Below are positions 19,170 to 28,700 of a stretch of 64,000 bases of DNA, piece by piece. Position numbers and translations under genes: made by a program. Within the stretch, counting starts at the first letter, position 1, and each line of letters begins with the position of its first letter. The notes beneath the pieces are model-generated. The model made no database searches. It was not told the DNA's origin and saw only the letters and a program-made list of their open reading frames with translations. This DNA comes from JAGQVA01 sp041391725 (GTDB lineage: Bacteria; Bacteroidota; Bacteroidia; J057). The DNA is taken from positions 62,001 to 126,000 of the forward strand of contig JAWKNL010000004.1 in NCBI GenBank assembly GCA_041391725.1, written 5' to 3'.

Positions 19170-19234
19170 ATTCGTGCGCATTCGTGATATTCGTGGCTTA
19201 AACTAAAGGGGCGATTATCAGGGTAACCACGAAT
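19170..19234. repeat. ATTCGTG direct repeats with inverted partner
   Basis: Three ATTCGTG units at 19170, 19180 and 19189, spaced 9-10 bp, and an inverted CCACGAAT at 19227-19234 at the start of the next gene. Together they can fold as a stem of 8 bp with a loop of about 30 nt. No gene lies in 19048-19232. Confidence 0.5.
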
Positions 19235-20319
19235 GAAATATACCACGCTTCTCCTTCTTTTTTATTGACTAAAATCTGCCCGGGGCAGGTGGCAGATACT
19301 GCCATGGATGTCTTCAAGGTTGAAACTCCTGAAAGCAGCCAGCAATTTTTTACCAACGACCCTGTCTGGCGAGGTGCAGACGGGGCATCCTCCATTGATC
19401 TCGGAAATGGCAAAATTTTATGGCTTTTCAGCGATAGTTTCATTGCCAGCGATTCTTCCGGTTCGAGAAAAAATGCAGTCTTAATCAGAAATAGTATCGC
19501 TGTTCAGGATGGCTATGATTTACCAACAGCCATTATCAGGTTTTTCTGGAACCGAAAAGGGGGAAATCCCCGGGCATTTTTTCATCAACCCGGAAAATAC
19601 TGGTTCTGGACCGGGCACGGTATGAGGATTAATGACCGGGTGCTCGTCTTTCTGATGAAGGTGCGAAGTACTGAAACCGGACTGGGTTTTGAAGTATTTG
19701 ACTGGGCTACGGTGCTGATTCAAAACCCTGACGACGATCCTGCGACATGGGAACTTCGCTACCACAAAGGAGCAGAAACTTACGGTTTGATTGCAGGCTC
19801 AGCCACAGTGCTGAGCGATGATCATTACCTGTATGCATTTGGTGCAGTCGAACCCGATACCCATGAGGCATATGCGCTGCGTTGGAAACTGGGCCAGGCC
19901 TATAATGGAAAAATGGCACATCCTGAATGGTGGATAGGGGACAGAGGCGCAGCGGAAAACCCGGTTGCCAGTGCCAGCACCTTTGTTTGTCGGCAGTACC
20001 GAATATTCTGTACACTATGATTACCGGTTGAAAAAGTATGTGCAGATTCAGTCCTATGGTTTTTGGTGAAGCGGAACTGGGGTTGCGGATGGCCGACAGC
20101 ATAGTGGGAAAGTGGTCGGAACCCATTATATTTTACAAACCCGACTATTCAGGCGTAAAAAGCCCGATCATGTATGCTGCCAGGGCCCATCCTGAGCTAT
20201 TGGGAGACGGGCTTTGGATCACTTTTAATGTAAATAGTCTGGATTTTGGGGCACTGATTGAAAACCAGGGGATTTATTTTCCGAAGTTTATCTTGCTGAA
20301 GATTGAGGCAAAAAACTGA
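19233..20319 (+). pseudogene. Exported DUF4185-like (propeller) protein, frameshifted
   Basis: The reading begins MKYTTLLLLFY at 19233, a signal-peptide start that goes out of frame in a T-run near 19260. The main frame (19265-20020) carries a family-like DGASSIDLGNGKILWLFSDS motif and GKYWFWTGHGM. Two more shifts near 19985 and 20055 lead to GLRMADSIVGKWSEP and the C-terminus at 20319. Joined, it is about 360 residues, similar in layout to DUF4185/DUF5005 proteins, which resemble five-bladed propeller glycosidases. Function is unknown. All three breaks are small indels, so assembly error is possible. Confidence 0.5.
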
Positions 20320-20344
20320 GGGAGAGAGCTTTGGGTGGGGTCTT

Positions 20345-20515
20345 GACCTGTTAGGTCAATTAGCGCCGACCTGTTAGGTCAACGACTTGTGACCTAACAG
20401 GTCGAAACTTGTAAATGCTTGATTTTCTTCCTTTTGCAAGGAGATTTAATCTGCACGACCTATTAGGTTGCCGTATCCCAACCTGTTAGGTCGCGAGTGC
20501 CCAACCTAACAGGTC
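20345..20515. repeat. Six copies of a 13-bp palindrome GACCTGTTAGGTC
   Basis: Copies at 20345, 20368, 20391 (inverse form GACCTAACAGGTC), 20457 (GACCTATTAGGTT), 20480 and 20503. Each is GACCT-N3-AGGTC, so each can form a 5-bp hairpin, and opposite-orientation pairs can form longer ones. They fill most of the 347-bp gene-free stretch between 20319 and 20667. They may act as terminators or as a repeat family scattered in the genome. Confidence 0.75.
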
Positions 20516-20666
20516 AACGGCCAAATCAGCATTCTCCTGCATGTCAGCTATCTTTAATTTTAGTCAACGAGTTGTATTTTCTATCATATAAATAACAAAT
20601 ATTTGCGGATTAAAGCATAAATTTAAATGGGCTGGATAGATTCCAAATGATAATCAATCCCTGACT

Positions 20667-21182
20667 ATGAGAAAGATACTATTTGTAACAGTGCAGTTAT
20701 TTGTAAGCACTATTTTGTTGGCTCAGAATGAAGATGGAAATCAATTACCTCAAAGGCCATTAAATAGTATTAGTTTAAATATGCTCGGCGATGCTTCCGC
20801 TTTTTCTATTCAGTACGAGAGACTGTTTACAGTTACTTCAAATCTTTTCTTAAGTGGGAAATTAGGATTAGGATATAATGAAGAATTCATTTTTTGTTTT
20901 TTTTCACCATGTACTCCTGAAAAATATCTGACATTACCACATCATATTACAGGAAATATAGGGAGCGGTCGGAATTTTTTTGAATTCGGATTCGGTGGAA
21001 CAATATTATACGGGAATACAACGGAACCCTATTTTTTTTATCCTATGGCAGGATATAGACTTATTCCCTTAAGCAAAAATAAACTCAATTTTAGAATATT
21101 ACTTCAAGTGCCTGTTACAGGGTTTAATGGACATGATATTCTTTTTTCTCCAATTGATTTGAGTCTGGGTTTTTGTTTTTGA
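20667..21182 (+). CDS. Hypothetical outer-membrane beta-barrel-like protein
   Basis: 171 residues with a signal peptide (MRKILFVTVQLFVSTILLAQ). The mature part shows alternating hydrophobic strands (SISLNMLGDASAFSIQYERLF, then LFLSGKLGLGY, then FFEFGFGGTILYG) and ends in Phe (LSLGFCF), as outer-membrane barrels often do. AT-rich compared with the genes before 20 kb, like the other RHS-associated genes. It might be a cargo gene of the RHS region, but no toxin precedes it on this strand. No specific function can be assigned. Confidence 0.6.
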   Translation: MRKILFVTVQLFVSTILLAQNEDGNQLPQRPLNSISLNMLGDASAFSIQYERLFTVTSNLFLSGKLGLGYNEEFIFCFFSPCTPEKYLTLPHHITGNIGSGRNFFEFGFGGTILYGNTTEPYFFYPMAGYRLIPLSKNKLNFRILLQVPVTGFNGHDILFSPIDLSLGFCF

Positions 21183-21215
21183 ATCAAGGATTTCTCATTG
21201 ATGTTCTTTTTCATA

Positions 21216-21400
21216 GGCGGCGTTTGTCCACGGGCCGTGGAGGGAGAGGCTGAAGGATTGAACCTGATATTGTACGGCGTTGCTGAGTTTCACGGTTTTG
21301 GTGAGTTTGGTGCCGGAGGCATCCCTTCGCCGGGTGCTCAGGGCAGGCATAAATATACGCTATTTTTTTGCCGCTGCCAAGATTGGATGAACGTTAAATA
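21216..21400 (-). pseudogene. RHS core remnant
   Basis: The reverse strand encodes a short RHS core fragment (TKTVKL, then QVQSFSLSLHGPWTNAA) that stops abruptly and is followed by unrelated sequence. It carries the same unusual internal deletion junction as the tip at 22358-23337, so the two are related by duplication. A REP-like insertion lies at its 5' part (21323-21350). Confidence 0.65.
21323..21350. repeat. REP-like short palindromic insertion in RHS remnant
   Basis: CCCTTCGCC, spacer, GCTCAGGGCAGGCAT is inserted between codons for the conserved DASGTKLTKT segment. The intact RHS gene at about 27040-27060 lacks it, which gives a clean empty-site comparison. Confidence 0.65.
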
Positions 21401-21471
21401 GCCACCTTCTCCGGGAAAACCGGCATTTTTCCTCTTTTGTACGATGAGACACATGATGGGGATCTTTACCC

Positions 21472-22335
21472 TTAAAAAGTGAGCTTTATTTTGTCTTTTC
21501 CCTTTTTGAGTTTTATTTGATTTGTTCTACGGCTATATCTCAATAATTCGAAGGGGTCATATTTGTACAAATTGTTCACGCTATTTAATGTGTACTTCTT
21601 ACTAAGCATTTGAGTGTGAATATTATAAAAATAAAAAGAGAAATCTGTCTCAAAGATTAAATGACCCACTTTGGGGATGTTAATAATTTGATATAAACGA
21701 TTGATTTCTAAATATACTTCTTTATCATTGTGGAACTTGAAAGCATCATTTTGGTAATAATAGATAGGTTGGGGTACATCTCTGCCTAGCCCCCGAAGCA
21801 CCTTCAATTGCATTACTTCATGAATATTAGCTGAAGTAGGAGAATTAAGTATTTTCTGAATACGCGCTTCATTAAGCGTTTTACTTCGATTTTTCTCCTT
21901 TGAATATAAAAACTCATTTCTTTGAGCTTTCAAGGTGTCAAGATGGTTGATCGCATAATCAAGTAATTTTAGTATTGTTCGAGTACGATATTCAGAGTTA
22001 TATATCTTTATCCTAACTCCCAACTCTCGATATTCTTTGACTTCTATTCTCTCGTTCCAAGAATCACCATTCAAATTCTCATACTCGAGAATTGGCTGAG
22101 CCAGAGGGTCATCTCCAAAAACCAGGTAGATCGGTGGTAAATGTTCTAAGGGGTAGTACTCTTTAATATATTCGTTACATAAATGAGCAATTATCTCATT
22201 TTCGTAAAATGATTCATTACCAGGCAATGCCGTAAAAACAATATTCTCCATTTTACCGATAAGAATATAGTCAGAATTAGCAATTACAAGAGAATGATTA
22301 ACAAAAAAGAGAATTCCTAATAATCCAATTTTCAT
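21472..22335 (-). CDS. Exported hypothetical protein, candidate immunity to the JAB-type RHS tip
   Basis: 287 residues with a signal peptide (MKIGLLGILFFVNHSLVIANS). The rest is low-GC and rich in Asn, Tyr, Ile and Lys, with no recognised domain. It starts 22 bp downstream of the JAB-type tip on the same strand, the standard immunity position. Export would place it in the periplasm or outer membrane. Intact. Confidence 0.55.
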   Translation of the reverse strand: MKIGLLGILFFVNHSLVIANSDYILIGKMENIVFTALPGNESFYENEIIAHLCNEYIKEYYPLEHLPPIYLVFGDDPLAQPILEYENLNGDSWNERIEVKEYRELGVRIKIYNSEYRTRTILKLLDYAINHLDTLKAQRNEFLYSKEKNRSKTLNEARIQKILNSPTSANIHEVMQLKVLRGLGRDVPQPIYYYQNDAFKFHNDKEVYLEINRLYQIINIPKVGHLIFETDFSFYFYNIHTQMLSKKYTLNSVNNLYKYDPFELLRYSRRTNQIKLKKGKDKIKLTF

Positions 22336-22357
22336 TGTTTTCTGTTGTTAGTTAAAA

Positions 22358-23337
22358 TTACCTTTTGAAGGGGATTGTTGCTATTACACCTGATCCATCA
22401 TAAACATAAATTGTTTTATTTCTGCTACCATAAACTTGTCCTGTCACCCCCTTTTCCCTTGCAACCGAAATATCTCTTGAGGATGGTCCTTGAACGGCAG
22501 GTCCTGTTGCCTTTTTTTCATTGGGACTCACAGCAACACCCGAAATATGATTATGAATGACTATATTAGTAGCCTTACTTATTTTGATAGAGGTTTGGGG
22601 AATACCTGCTTTTCCGCTATTTGAAATCTTTAATGGCTTTCCCGGTTTTCCTTCGGCTACTACACCCTGGTCAGAAATAGTTGCGTTATATTCTGTTATA
22701 TTTTGGTTATCCCCACCCTTTCCGTCATCTTGAGCCATAATGTCCATAACCTGTTCCATTTGAGAAGTTGTCCCAAGAGCTACAACATTGTCTTGAACAA
22801 GTGCATTATCAACATTTCCTTTTTTTATCTCAGATTCTACCTCAGCCGCTTTTTCTACTGATATAGGGTTTGACTCACGGCCTGGTCTAGGATTATATGG
22901 GTCATCCGAATATATTTGAGCAGTCGTTTGAGTAGTTCTTATTACATAATTTTGATCCCCTTTACCTGTGTCATGTATAAGCTGCCCTGCTTCATTGTAG
23001 TATTTATCATAACTCATTCCATTGAGATCAACATGCAATACCGGATTATTTCCAGAAAAATGATACAGGCTCCAAGCGGTGTACTTTTCCGCCAACCCAT
23101 CCACCCCATTCCACCTACCCGCCTCCGGCATATACATCCGCGCGCCAAAATCTATCCACCCCAATCCGTGATCAGCCTGCAACTCCTTCCCGCTGTACTG
23201 GTACAGGTTGTCGGGCGCGGCGGCGTTTGTCCACGGGCCGTGGAGGGAGAGGCCGAAGGATTGGACTTGATATTGCGCGGCGTTGCAGAGTTTCACGGTT
23301 TTGGTGAGTTTGGTGCAAGCATAAATATACGCTATTT
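22358..23337 (-). CDS. Orphan RHS tip with JAB/JAMM-like toxin domain
   Basis: The reading starts in shortened RHS core (KTVKLCNAAQ, then LSLHGPWTNAAAPDNLYQY, then GLGWIDFGARMYMPEAGRWN). It then enters a variable domain with HNH at about 22548-22556, PSSRD at about 22470-22487, and the C-terminal VTGQVYGSRNKTIYVYDGSG. H-x-H followed by S-x-x-D is the zinc-binding pattern of JAMM peptidases, and such domains occur as toxins in RHS proteins (Toxin-JAB type, from memory). The ORF starts at a GTG at 23296, and no signal or barrel precedes it. Part of the core (the YEYTIRDHLGNTR segment through YYPFG) is deleted, so alone it is unlikely to be delivered. Confidence 0.65.
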
Positions 23338-23931
23338 TTACAACAACTGAATGTACCTGTAATCTATGGGTATTAATAAATATGCGTAATTACTATTCTC
23401 CATAAAACTTCCTTCTAATAGATTTTTGACACATTCATCTACTTTCCAAACAAGAAAATCTCCTTCAATTTTATAAATCACTACTCTCTTGCCTTTGAAA
23501 GTCGGTAAGCCTTTTATTTTTCTAAATCCGGTAAGCGGTAAAGATGATGCCCTTATCAGAATTTGGGGTTGGTCATTAAAACAAAAAATGGTCAAAAGTT
23601 CCAAATAGGCTTGTGGTCGTAGTAAAATATAAACACTGTCTTTTTGATTCATTGCAGTGAATGCTATGTCTCTTATTTGGGGAGTTTGAGATTCATTCGT
23701 TCCCGTATTCATGAAAAAAATCTCCGCATCAAAATCAATCAAAACCTTTTTCTTTCTTTTCTCATCTGTTGTGTTATTTTTAATAGCCTTAGCAGCCTTT
23801 CGGTCAACTGAAATGACTGCGTAACCGGTGACGGATAGCGTGTCTCCGTTTTTATAAACTGGTGATGCTCTGTAAAATGTGGGTGATAACAAAATTACTG
23901 CGAGTAATAACAATATATTATTTTTTCTCAT
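23338..23931 (-). CDS. Exported hypothetical protein, candidate immunity to the metzincin RHS tip
   Basis: About 197 residues from MRKNNILLLLAVILLSP, a signal peptide. No recognised domain. It contains KGLPTFKGKRVVIYKIEGDFLVW near the C-terminus. Its start lies inside the 3' end of the metallopeptidase tip (14-bp overlap), typical of a translationally coupled toxin/immunity pair. Function inferred from position. Confidence 0.55.
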   Translation of the reverse strand: MRKNNILLLLAVILLSPTFYRASPVYKNGDTLSVTGYAVISVDRKAAKAIKNNTTDEKRKKKVLIDFDAEIFFMNTGTNESQTPQIRDIAFTAMNQKDSVYILLRPQAYLELLTIFCFNDQPQILIRASSLPLTGFRKIKGLPTFKGKRVVIYKIEGDFLVWKVDECVKNLLEGSFMENSNYAYLLIPIDYRYIQLL

Positions 23932-25057
23932 AGTCAAGATAATTGCGACCTACAGACTTGTTAATCCGATTTATTATAGTGGGGGTAAATTTCTTCGAAA
24001 GCGTTTTAATTTCTGTCGACGGTACTTGGGGGCAGTTTCCCATACAATTAGGATCAGCCTTCCTGTAAAAAACAGTAACATGAGCTCCCATGGGGCTTGA
24101 ATCGCCATGTTCTCCACCTAGATTGTGACCTATTTCATGCAAATAGGTACTTCTCAGCCCAACATTAAGATCACCTCCTGATTCTTTGAATTTGCTCAAT
24201 GAAGCATCATTTAAGCTTATTTTTTTACCATTGAGGTCAAATGCCAAGGCTTTATCTTCCGGATCACTAGTTCGATCTAATACATTTCCATAGATCCTTG
24301 TTTCGCCAGATGTCCCTTCAAAAGTATCTTCTGAAGCTTTAATCCATGCGTCAGCATCACTGTCAACTGCAACTGCACTTAGCTCATATTTGTAAACAGT
24401 ATAAGTTCCTTTCTTTTCATTGCCTGATGAATGGGAACTATTGTTATACGTCTCAAGCGCAGCATTAAAAGCACCTACTTCATCTTTCGAAAAACTGTTT
24501 TTGTTGTAATAATAGTTTGCTGTTATTGTCACTACATGAGGGTTATCTTTAGTACCTTTCCCCCCGTCATATCGGACTCGTCCGTCTTGTCCGTCTGGAT
24601 CAATACGCAGAATAGGGTTGTTAAATACATAATTATAAGTACTTCCTTCTGGCATTGTGGTGGCCAACCCATCCACCCCATTCCACCTCCCCACCTCCGG
24701 CATATACATCCGTGCCCCGAAGTCAAGCCAGCCGAGGCCGTGATCCACCTGGAGTTCTTTGCCCTAGTACTGGTACAGGTTGTCGGGCGCGGCGGCGTTT
24801 GTCCACGGGCCGTGGAGGGAGAGGCCGAAGGGGTAGTAATGGTTTTCCTGGAGTATCTCCGAAGGCGTCTGCACCGCGCCGTCGCCGTTGAGGTCGCAGA
24901 AGGTCAATCGGGTATTACCCAGAATGATTCCCTTTATGGGATCTTCGACTTTGAGGGTATATTCATACTTCGGATTGGCTCCGGCGGTGTAGGCTACGCG
25001 GCCTTCGGTGTGGTAAATGGCTTCGATCTTGTAGATTGATGTATTGAGCATCACCAA
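23918..25057 (-). pseudogene. Orphan RHS tip with metzincin-type zinc peptidase toxin; in-frame stop in core
   Basis: The upstream part (24764-25057) is RHS core (NTRLTFCDLNGDG, then ENHYYPFGLSLHGPWTNA), ending NLYQY then TAG at 24764-24766. The full-length RHS gene has AGC there. Beyond it the frame continues (GLGWLDFGARMYMPEVGRWN) into a toxin with HEIGHNLGGEHGD (24107-24140), the extended HExxHxxGxxH zinc signature of metzincins, and a following SPMG that fits the Met-turn. It would cut extracellular or periplasmic protein. The piece lacks a long RHS barrel and signal peptide, so it is an orphan tip even without the stop. The core also has an in-frame 7-residue insertion before LGNTR. Confidence 0.7.
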
Positions 25058-25767
25058 TAGCTGATTTGAAAATCAATCAAATAATCTCTTGAAAAACAGA
25101 CCGTTACAAAATAGGTTCCTTCGTCGGGAATAAAGCTATAACATTCAAAGTTTTGGGTTTCTTTTGCTTCAAAATAATCATTGACTTCCTTATCTAGTTT
25201 GACTATGTCATTCTCTGGATTCTGCTTTCGAAGAAAAGATTTGAGGGTATCCTGATTGAAAGGTTTTAGTGGAGCAAATCCCCAGATTTCTTCAATCAGC
25301 AATTTCATTGATTCCAGGGATTTTATGGAAGAATGGGTTGTTGACAAAAATTCCGAAAACAATGAATCATCTTTTACATCGTTACCTATATCAGGAAAAC
25401 GGTCATCACGGTCAACTACATAAAATCTATGGGATTGGGGATGAAGAACTACCCGGTAATCACCGGAATGATTGGGTTCCAGAAGATATTCCCATACCAT
25501 CAGCCCTTGGTCCGGAAACACATTTTGTGAGGTTGGGAATACCCGTATTGAATCGGTATTGAGGCCGTAGATACTCAGGAAAGGGTATTGATTATTTTGA
25601 TTTGTGGCATATTCTCGAACAAAGGGAGCCACTGAATGAGGTGTCAGATTTTCCTGATCGGAAATTTTGTGAAAATACTTGTCGGAGAGGGGTATATTCA
25701 GACAGCCCGTTATAATCAGGACAATGAATAAATTCATTGACCATGAGAGAAGATTATTTATCCTCAT
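25051..25767 (-). CDS. Putative immunity lipoprotein of the full-length RHS toxin
   Basis: 238 residues. The N-terminus (MNLFIVLIITGC) is a lipobox, so the protein is probably lipid-anchored and faces the periplasm or surface. No recognised domain in the rest, which is acidic and aromatic-rich. It overlaps the 3' end of the RHS gene by 14 bp, the classic coupled arrangement. Immunity against the HELGH peptidase tip is inferred. Intact. Confidence 0.6.
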   Translation of the reverse strand: MRINNLLSWSMNLFIVLIITGCLNIPLSDKYFHKISDQENLTPHSVAPFVREYATNQNNQYPFLSIYGLNTDSIRVFPTSQNVFPDQGLMVWEYLLEPNHSGDYRVVLHPQSHRFYVVDRDDRFPDIGNDVKDDSLFSEFLSTTHSSIKSLESMKLLIEEIWGFAPLKPFNQDTLKSFLRKQNPENDIVKLDKEVNDYFEAKETQNFECYSFIPDEGTYFVTVCFSRDYLIDFQISYW

Positions 25768-28700
25768 AAAAATATTTTTTCATCAGGTTTATATGTTCTT
25801 TGGAAAAAGTAGCTGAGGTATTTCTAAAAGTAGTACCACCAGATTGCCATTTTGCAATAGTTGTCTGGAGTTGTTTGATTGCTGGCTGGGTAACATCAGG
25901 CAAATGATCCATCATTAAGTTTCTAGAACTATTATCATGTTTTTCAGCATAAGATTTACTTGATACCTGACTTAAAAAAATATGACCTAATTCATGTGCG
26001 CCGATTAATGCTATCCATTCATAAAAGAGTTTATTATGTGTAGAGTAACCTGCATCTTTATAGTGTTTTGCTCCTGCTGTTGTAGAGGCAAGTATTTTTT
26101 TCTCAAAATCGCTTGTTGCTCCTACTGAAGGGATATCCATAGCAGTAAAAACAAGTATAAATGATTTGGATCTTGCTAAAGAATACCGTTGGGAGTAAAC
26201 TTCCTGAAATTCTGATTGAGGAAGGAGGCAAACATCTAATGGCAACCCATTGTTATCAACTAAGATCGTTCGCAACGCTTCAACAACTTTATTTTGTGCC
26301 TCCAAAGTCGAAAGGCCGATATCTGATAGTTTTCCTTTGTTGCTGCTATATCCCCAATTTCGAGTTTCATCAAACGCAACATAGATGGTGTTTTCAGGAA
26401 CATCCTGTTCTGTTTTAGAATTTCTAAACCATTTTACAGATTTGCCTTCAGGGGTTGCGTACCAGGCATTTCTGATTAATTCTGGCGTAGAAATTTCTAA
26501 ACCGTTTGGATCTGTAAAGATAATTGGGTTATTAGCTACATAAGTATATGGGCTAACTTTCGCATAAATTTCCCCCAACCCATCCACCCCATTCCACCTC
26601 CCCGCCTCCGGCATATACATCCGCGCCCCGAAATCAATCCACCCCAGGCCGTGATCAGCCTGCAACTCCTTGCCGCTGTACTGGTACAGGTTGTCGGGCG
26701 CGGCGGCGTTTGTCCACGGGCCGTGGAGGGAGAGACCGAAGGGGTAGTAGTGGTTTTCCTGGAGTATCTCCGAAGGCGTCTGCACGGCGCCGTCGCCGTT
26801 GAGGTCGCAGAAGGTCAATCTTGTGTTGCCCAGATGATCCCTGATTGTATATTCATACTTCGGATTGGCTCCGGCGGTGTAGGCGGACGCGCCCTCGCTG
26901 TGGTAAATGGCTTCGATCTCAGCGTTGCCGATGGGGTTTTGGCGATATTCGATGCCGCCTACTTGCCCTGAGGCACTCGAAGGGTAGTGTTGATAATATT
27001 GCGCGGCGTTGCTGAGTTTCACGGTTTTGGTGAGTTTGGTGCCGGAGGCATCGTAAATATACTCAATTTTTTTGCCGCTGCCAAAGTCTATGAGTGTGGG
27101 TTTGTTGAGGTGGTTGTAAGTGATCGTGATTCCTTTGGAAGGATCGTAGGTGATATTGCCATTGGCATCATAACCATAATCGCCGCCGGACACATTGTAA
27201 TACTTGTATCCGTGGGTGCGGATCGAGGAGGAAGCGGCATCGGAAATATCGCGCAGGCGATTGGTGCCTGCGGCATAACTATACGTGAGGTTGTCAAACA
27301 GGCCGGTGGCAAAACAACCGCCGGAGGTGGGATACAAACCCGAACGTTTTAAGGTTGCGATATTACCCCGCGCATCGGCATAGGTCAGCCGTTCATAAAA
27401 GGAGGGCGTGCCCGTAATGACCCCGGCATCATCCATCTGATGCAAATCGCCTTTCTCCATCCGGTCGAGATAATCGTAGGTGAAGTTGTAAATCTGCCGT
27501 CTTCGCCCCCGGGTGCGCCAGGTGATCTGGCTGATGTTACCGTTTTTCTGGCTCTGAAAACCGCTCATTGCGGTTCCGATATCGTAGTTGAGTTGCAGAT
27601 AAAAAAGGTCGCGCGAGTCTGGCGACTGACTCGCTACTACCGATCCGGGAGAGGGTTGGACTGAGCTACAGGTCGGAAGCGCGATATTGGTGCCACCGAG
27701 GGTCGGCTGGTTTATCATTGTCAGCCAGCCCTGTGCATTGTAGGTGTAATCCAGGCTTTGTAAGGCGTTGTAGGAAGGAAGTTCCCCCACAGGGTCGCCG
27801 CCCGCCTGTACATTCATATTACTTCCCTGCAGGGTAAAACCGCCATTCATAGGATTTGCACCACCACCACCACCTGCCGAAATCGTTACCCCGAGATCTT
27901 TTTCAATCATAAAGTCCCGGTGGTTGTATTTCATTCGGCTTACTTTGGTTACCGGGCCATTATCAATTTGCATATCTGTACCCGTTAGCCTTGCCGAAGC
28001 ATCATAAAACATCCAATCGCGAAGGATGCGTGTAGTGCCCCCATAATTATGGGTACGAATACGGGTAAGTGGGTTATCTGCAAAATCATAAGTGGATATG
28101 ACCGATTCGCTGCCAGGAGTGAGATTTAGGGAATGATTACCAGTTGTCTGGCTTACTCTGCCATAAGAATCATATGTATAAGTCGCACTTAGCCAGTTGT
28201 TGCCCCCATCGAGGATACGGGTTTGCTGGGTTTTGATTTTCCCCAGTTCGATACCGGTTGTCCCATAGGTGGTCTGGGTTAGCAGGTTGGGAGCAGTAAT
28301 AGCCGGGCTATTGTGGGTAAGTGTTCCTGGGAGAGCACCTGCGTAAAACCCCGTGCTCACCGGCCGCCCGTAGTCATCGTAATGGGTAAGCATATATTGG
28401 TTTTGGGCGGCGAGATTTCCATCCTGCACAAGGGCAAGTTGGTCGCGTTGATTATAGTAGAGTTTTACAAGTGCTGCATCGGGAACTTTTTTCTCCGTTA
28501 TCAGGTCTTTTTCATTGTATTTATAGGTAAAAATAAGGTTGGGGCTCGATAAGGTCGCACCGGGAGGGATTACCGTTGTGAGGCGGTCTTTGTCATCGTA
28601 CAGGTTGTAGGTATCTGCATTCTGTGTCCCGGCCGCATTCCGGCGACGGGAAAGTACCACCCGCCCCCATTTGTCTGTAAAGGCAATGGATTTGTTTCCA

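Noticed and set aside
24900..24965. A fifth REP-like copy near the LGNTR codons of the metzincin tip
   Set aside because: An in-frame insertion is present at the site, but its sequence does not match the CCCTTCGAC/GCTCAGGG element well enough.
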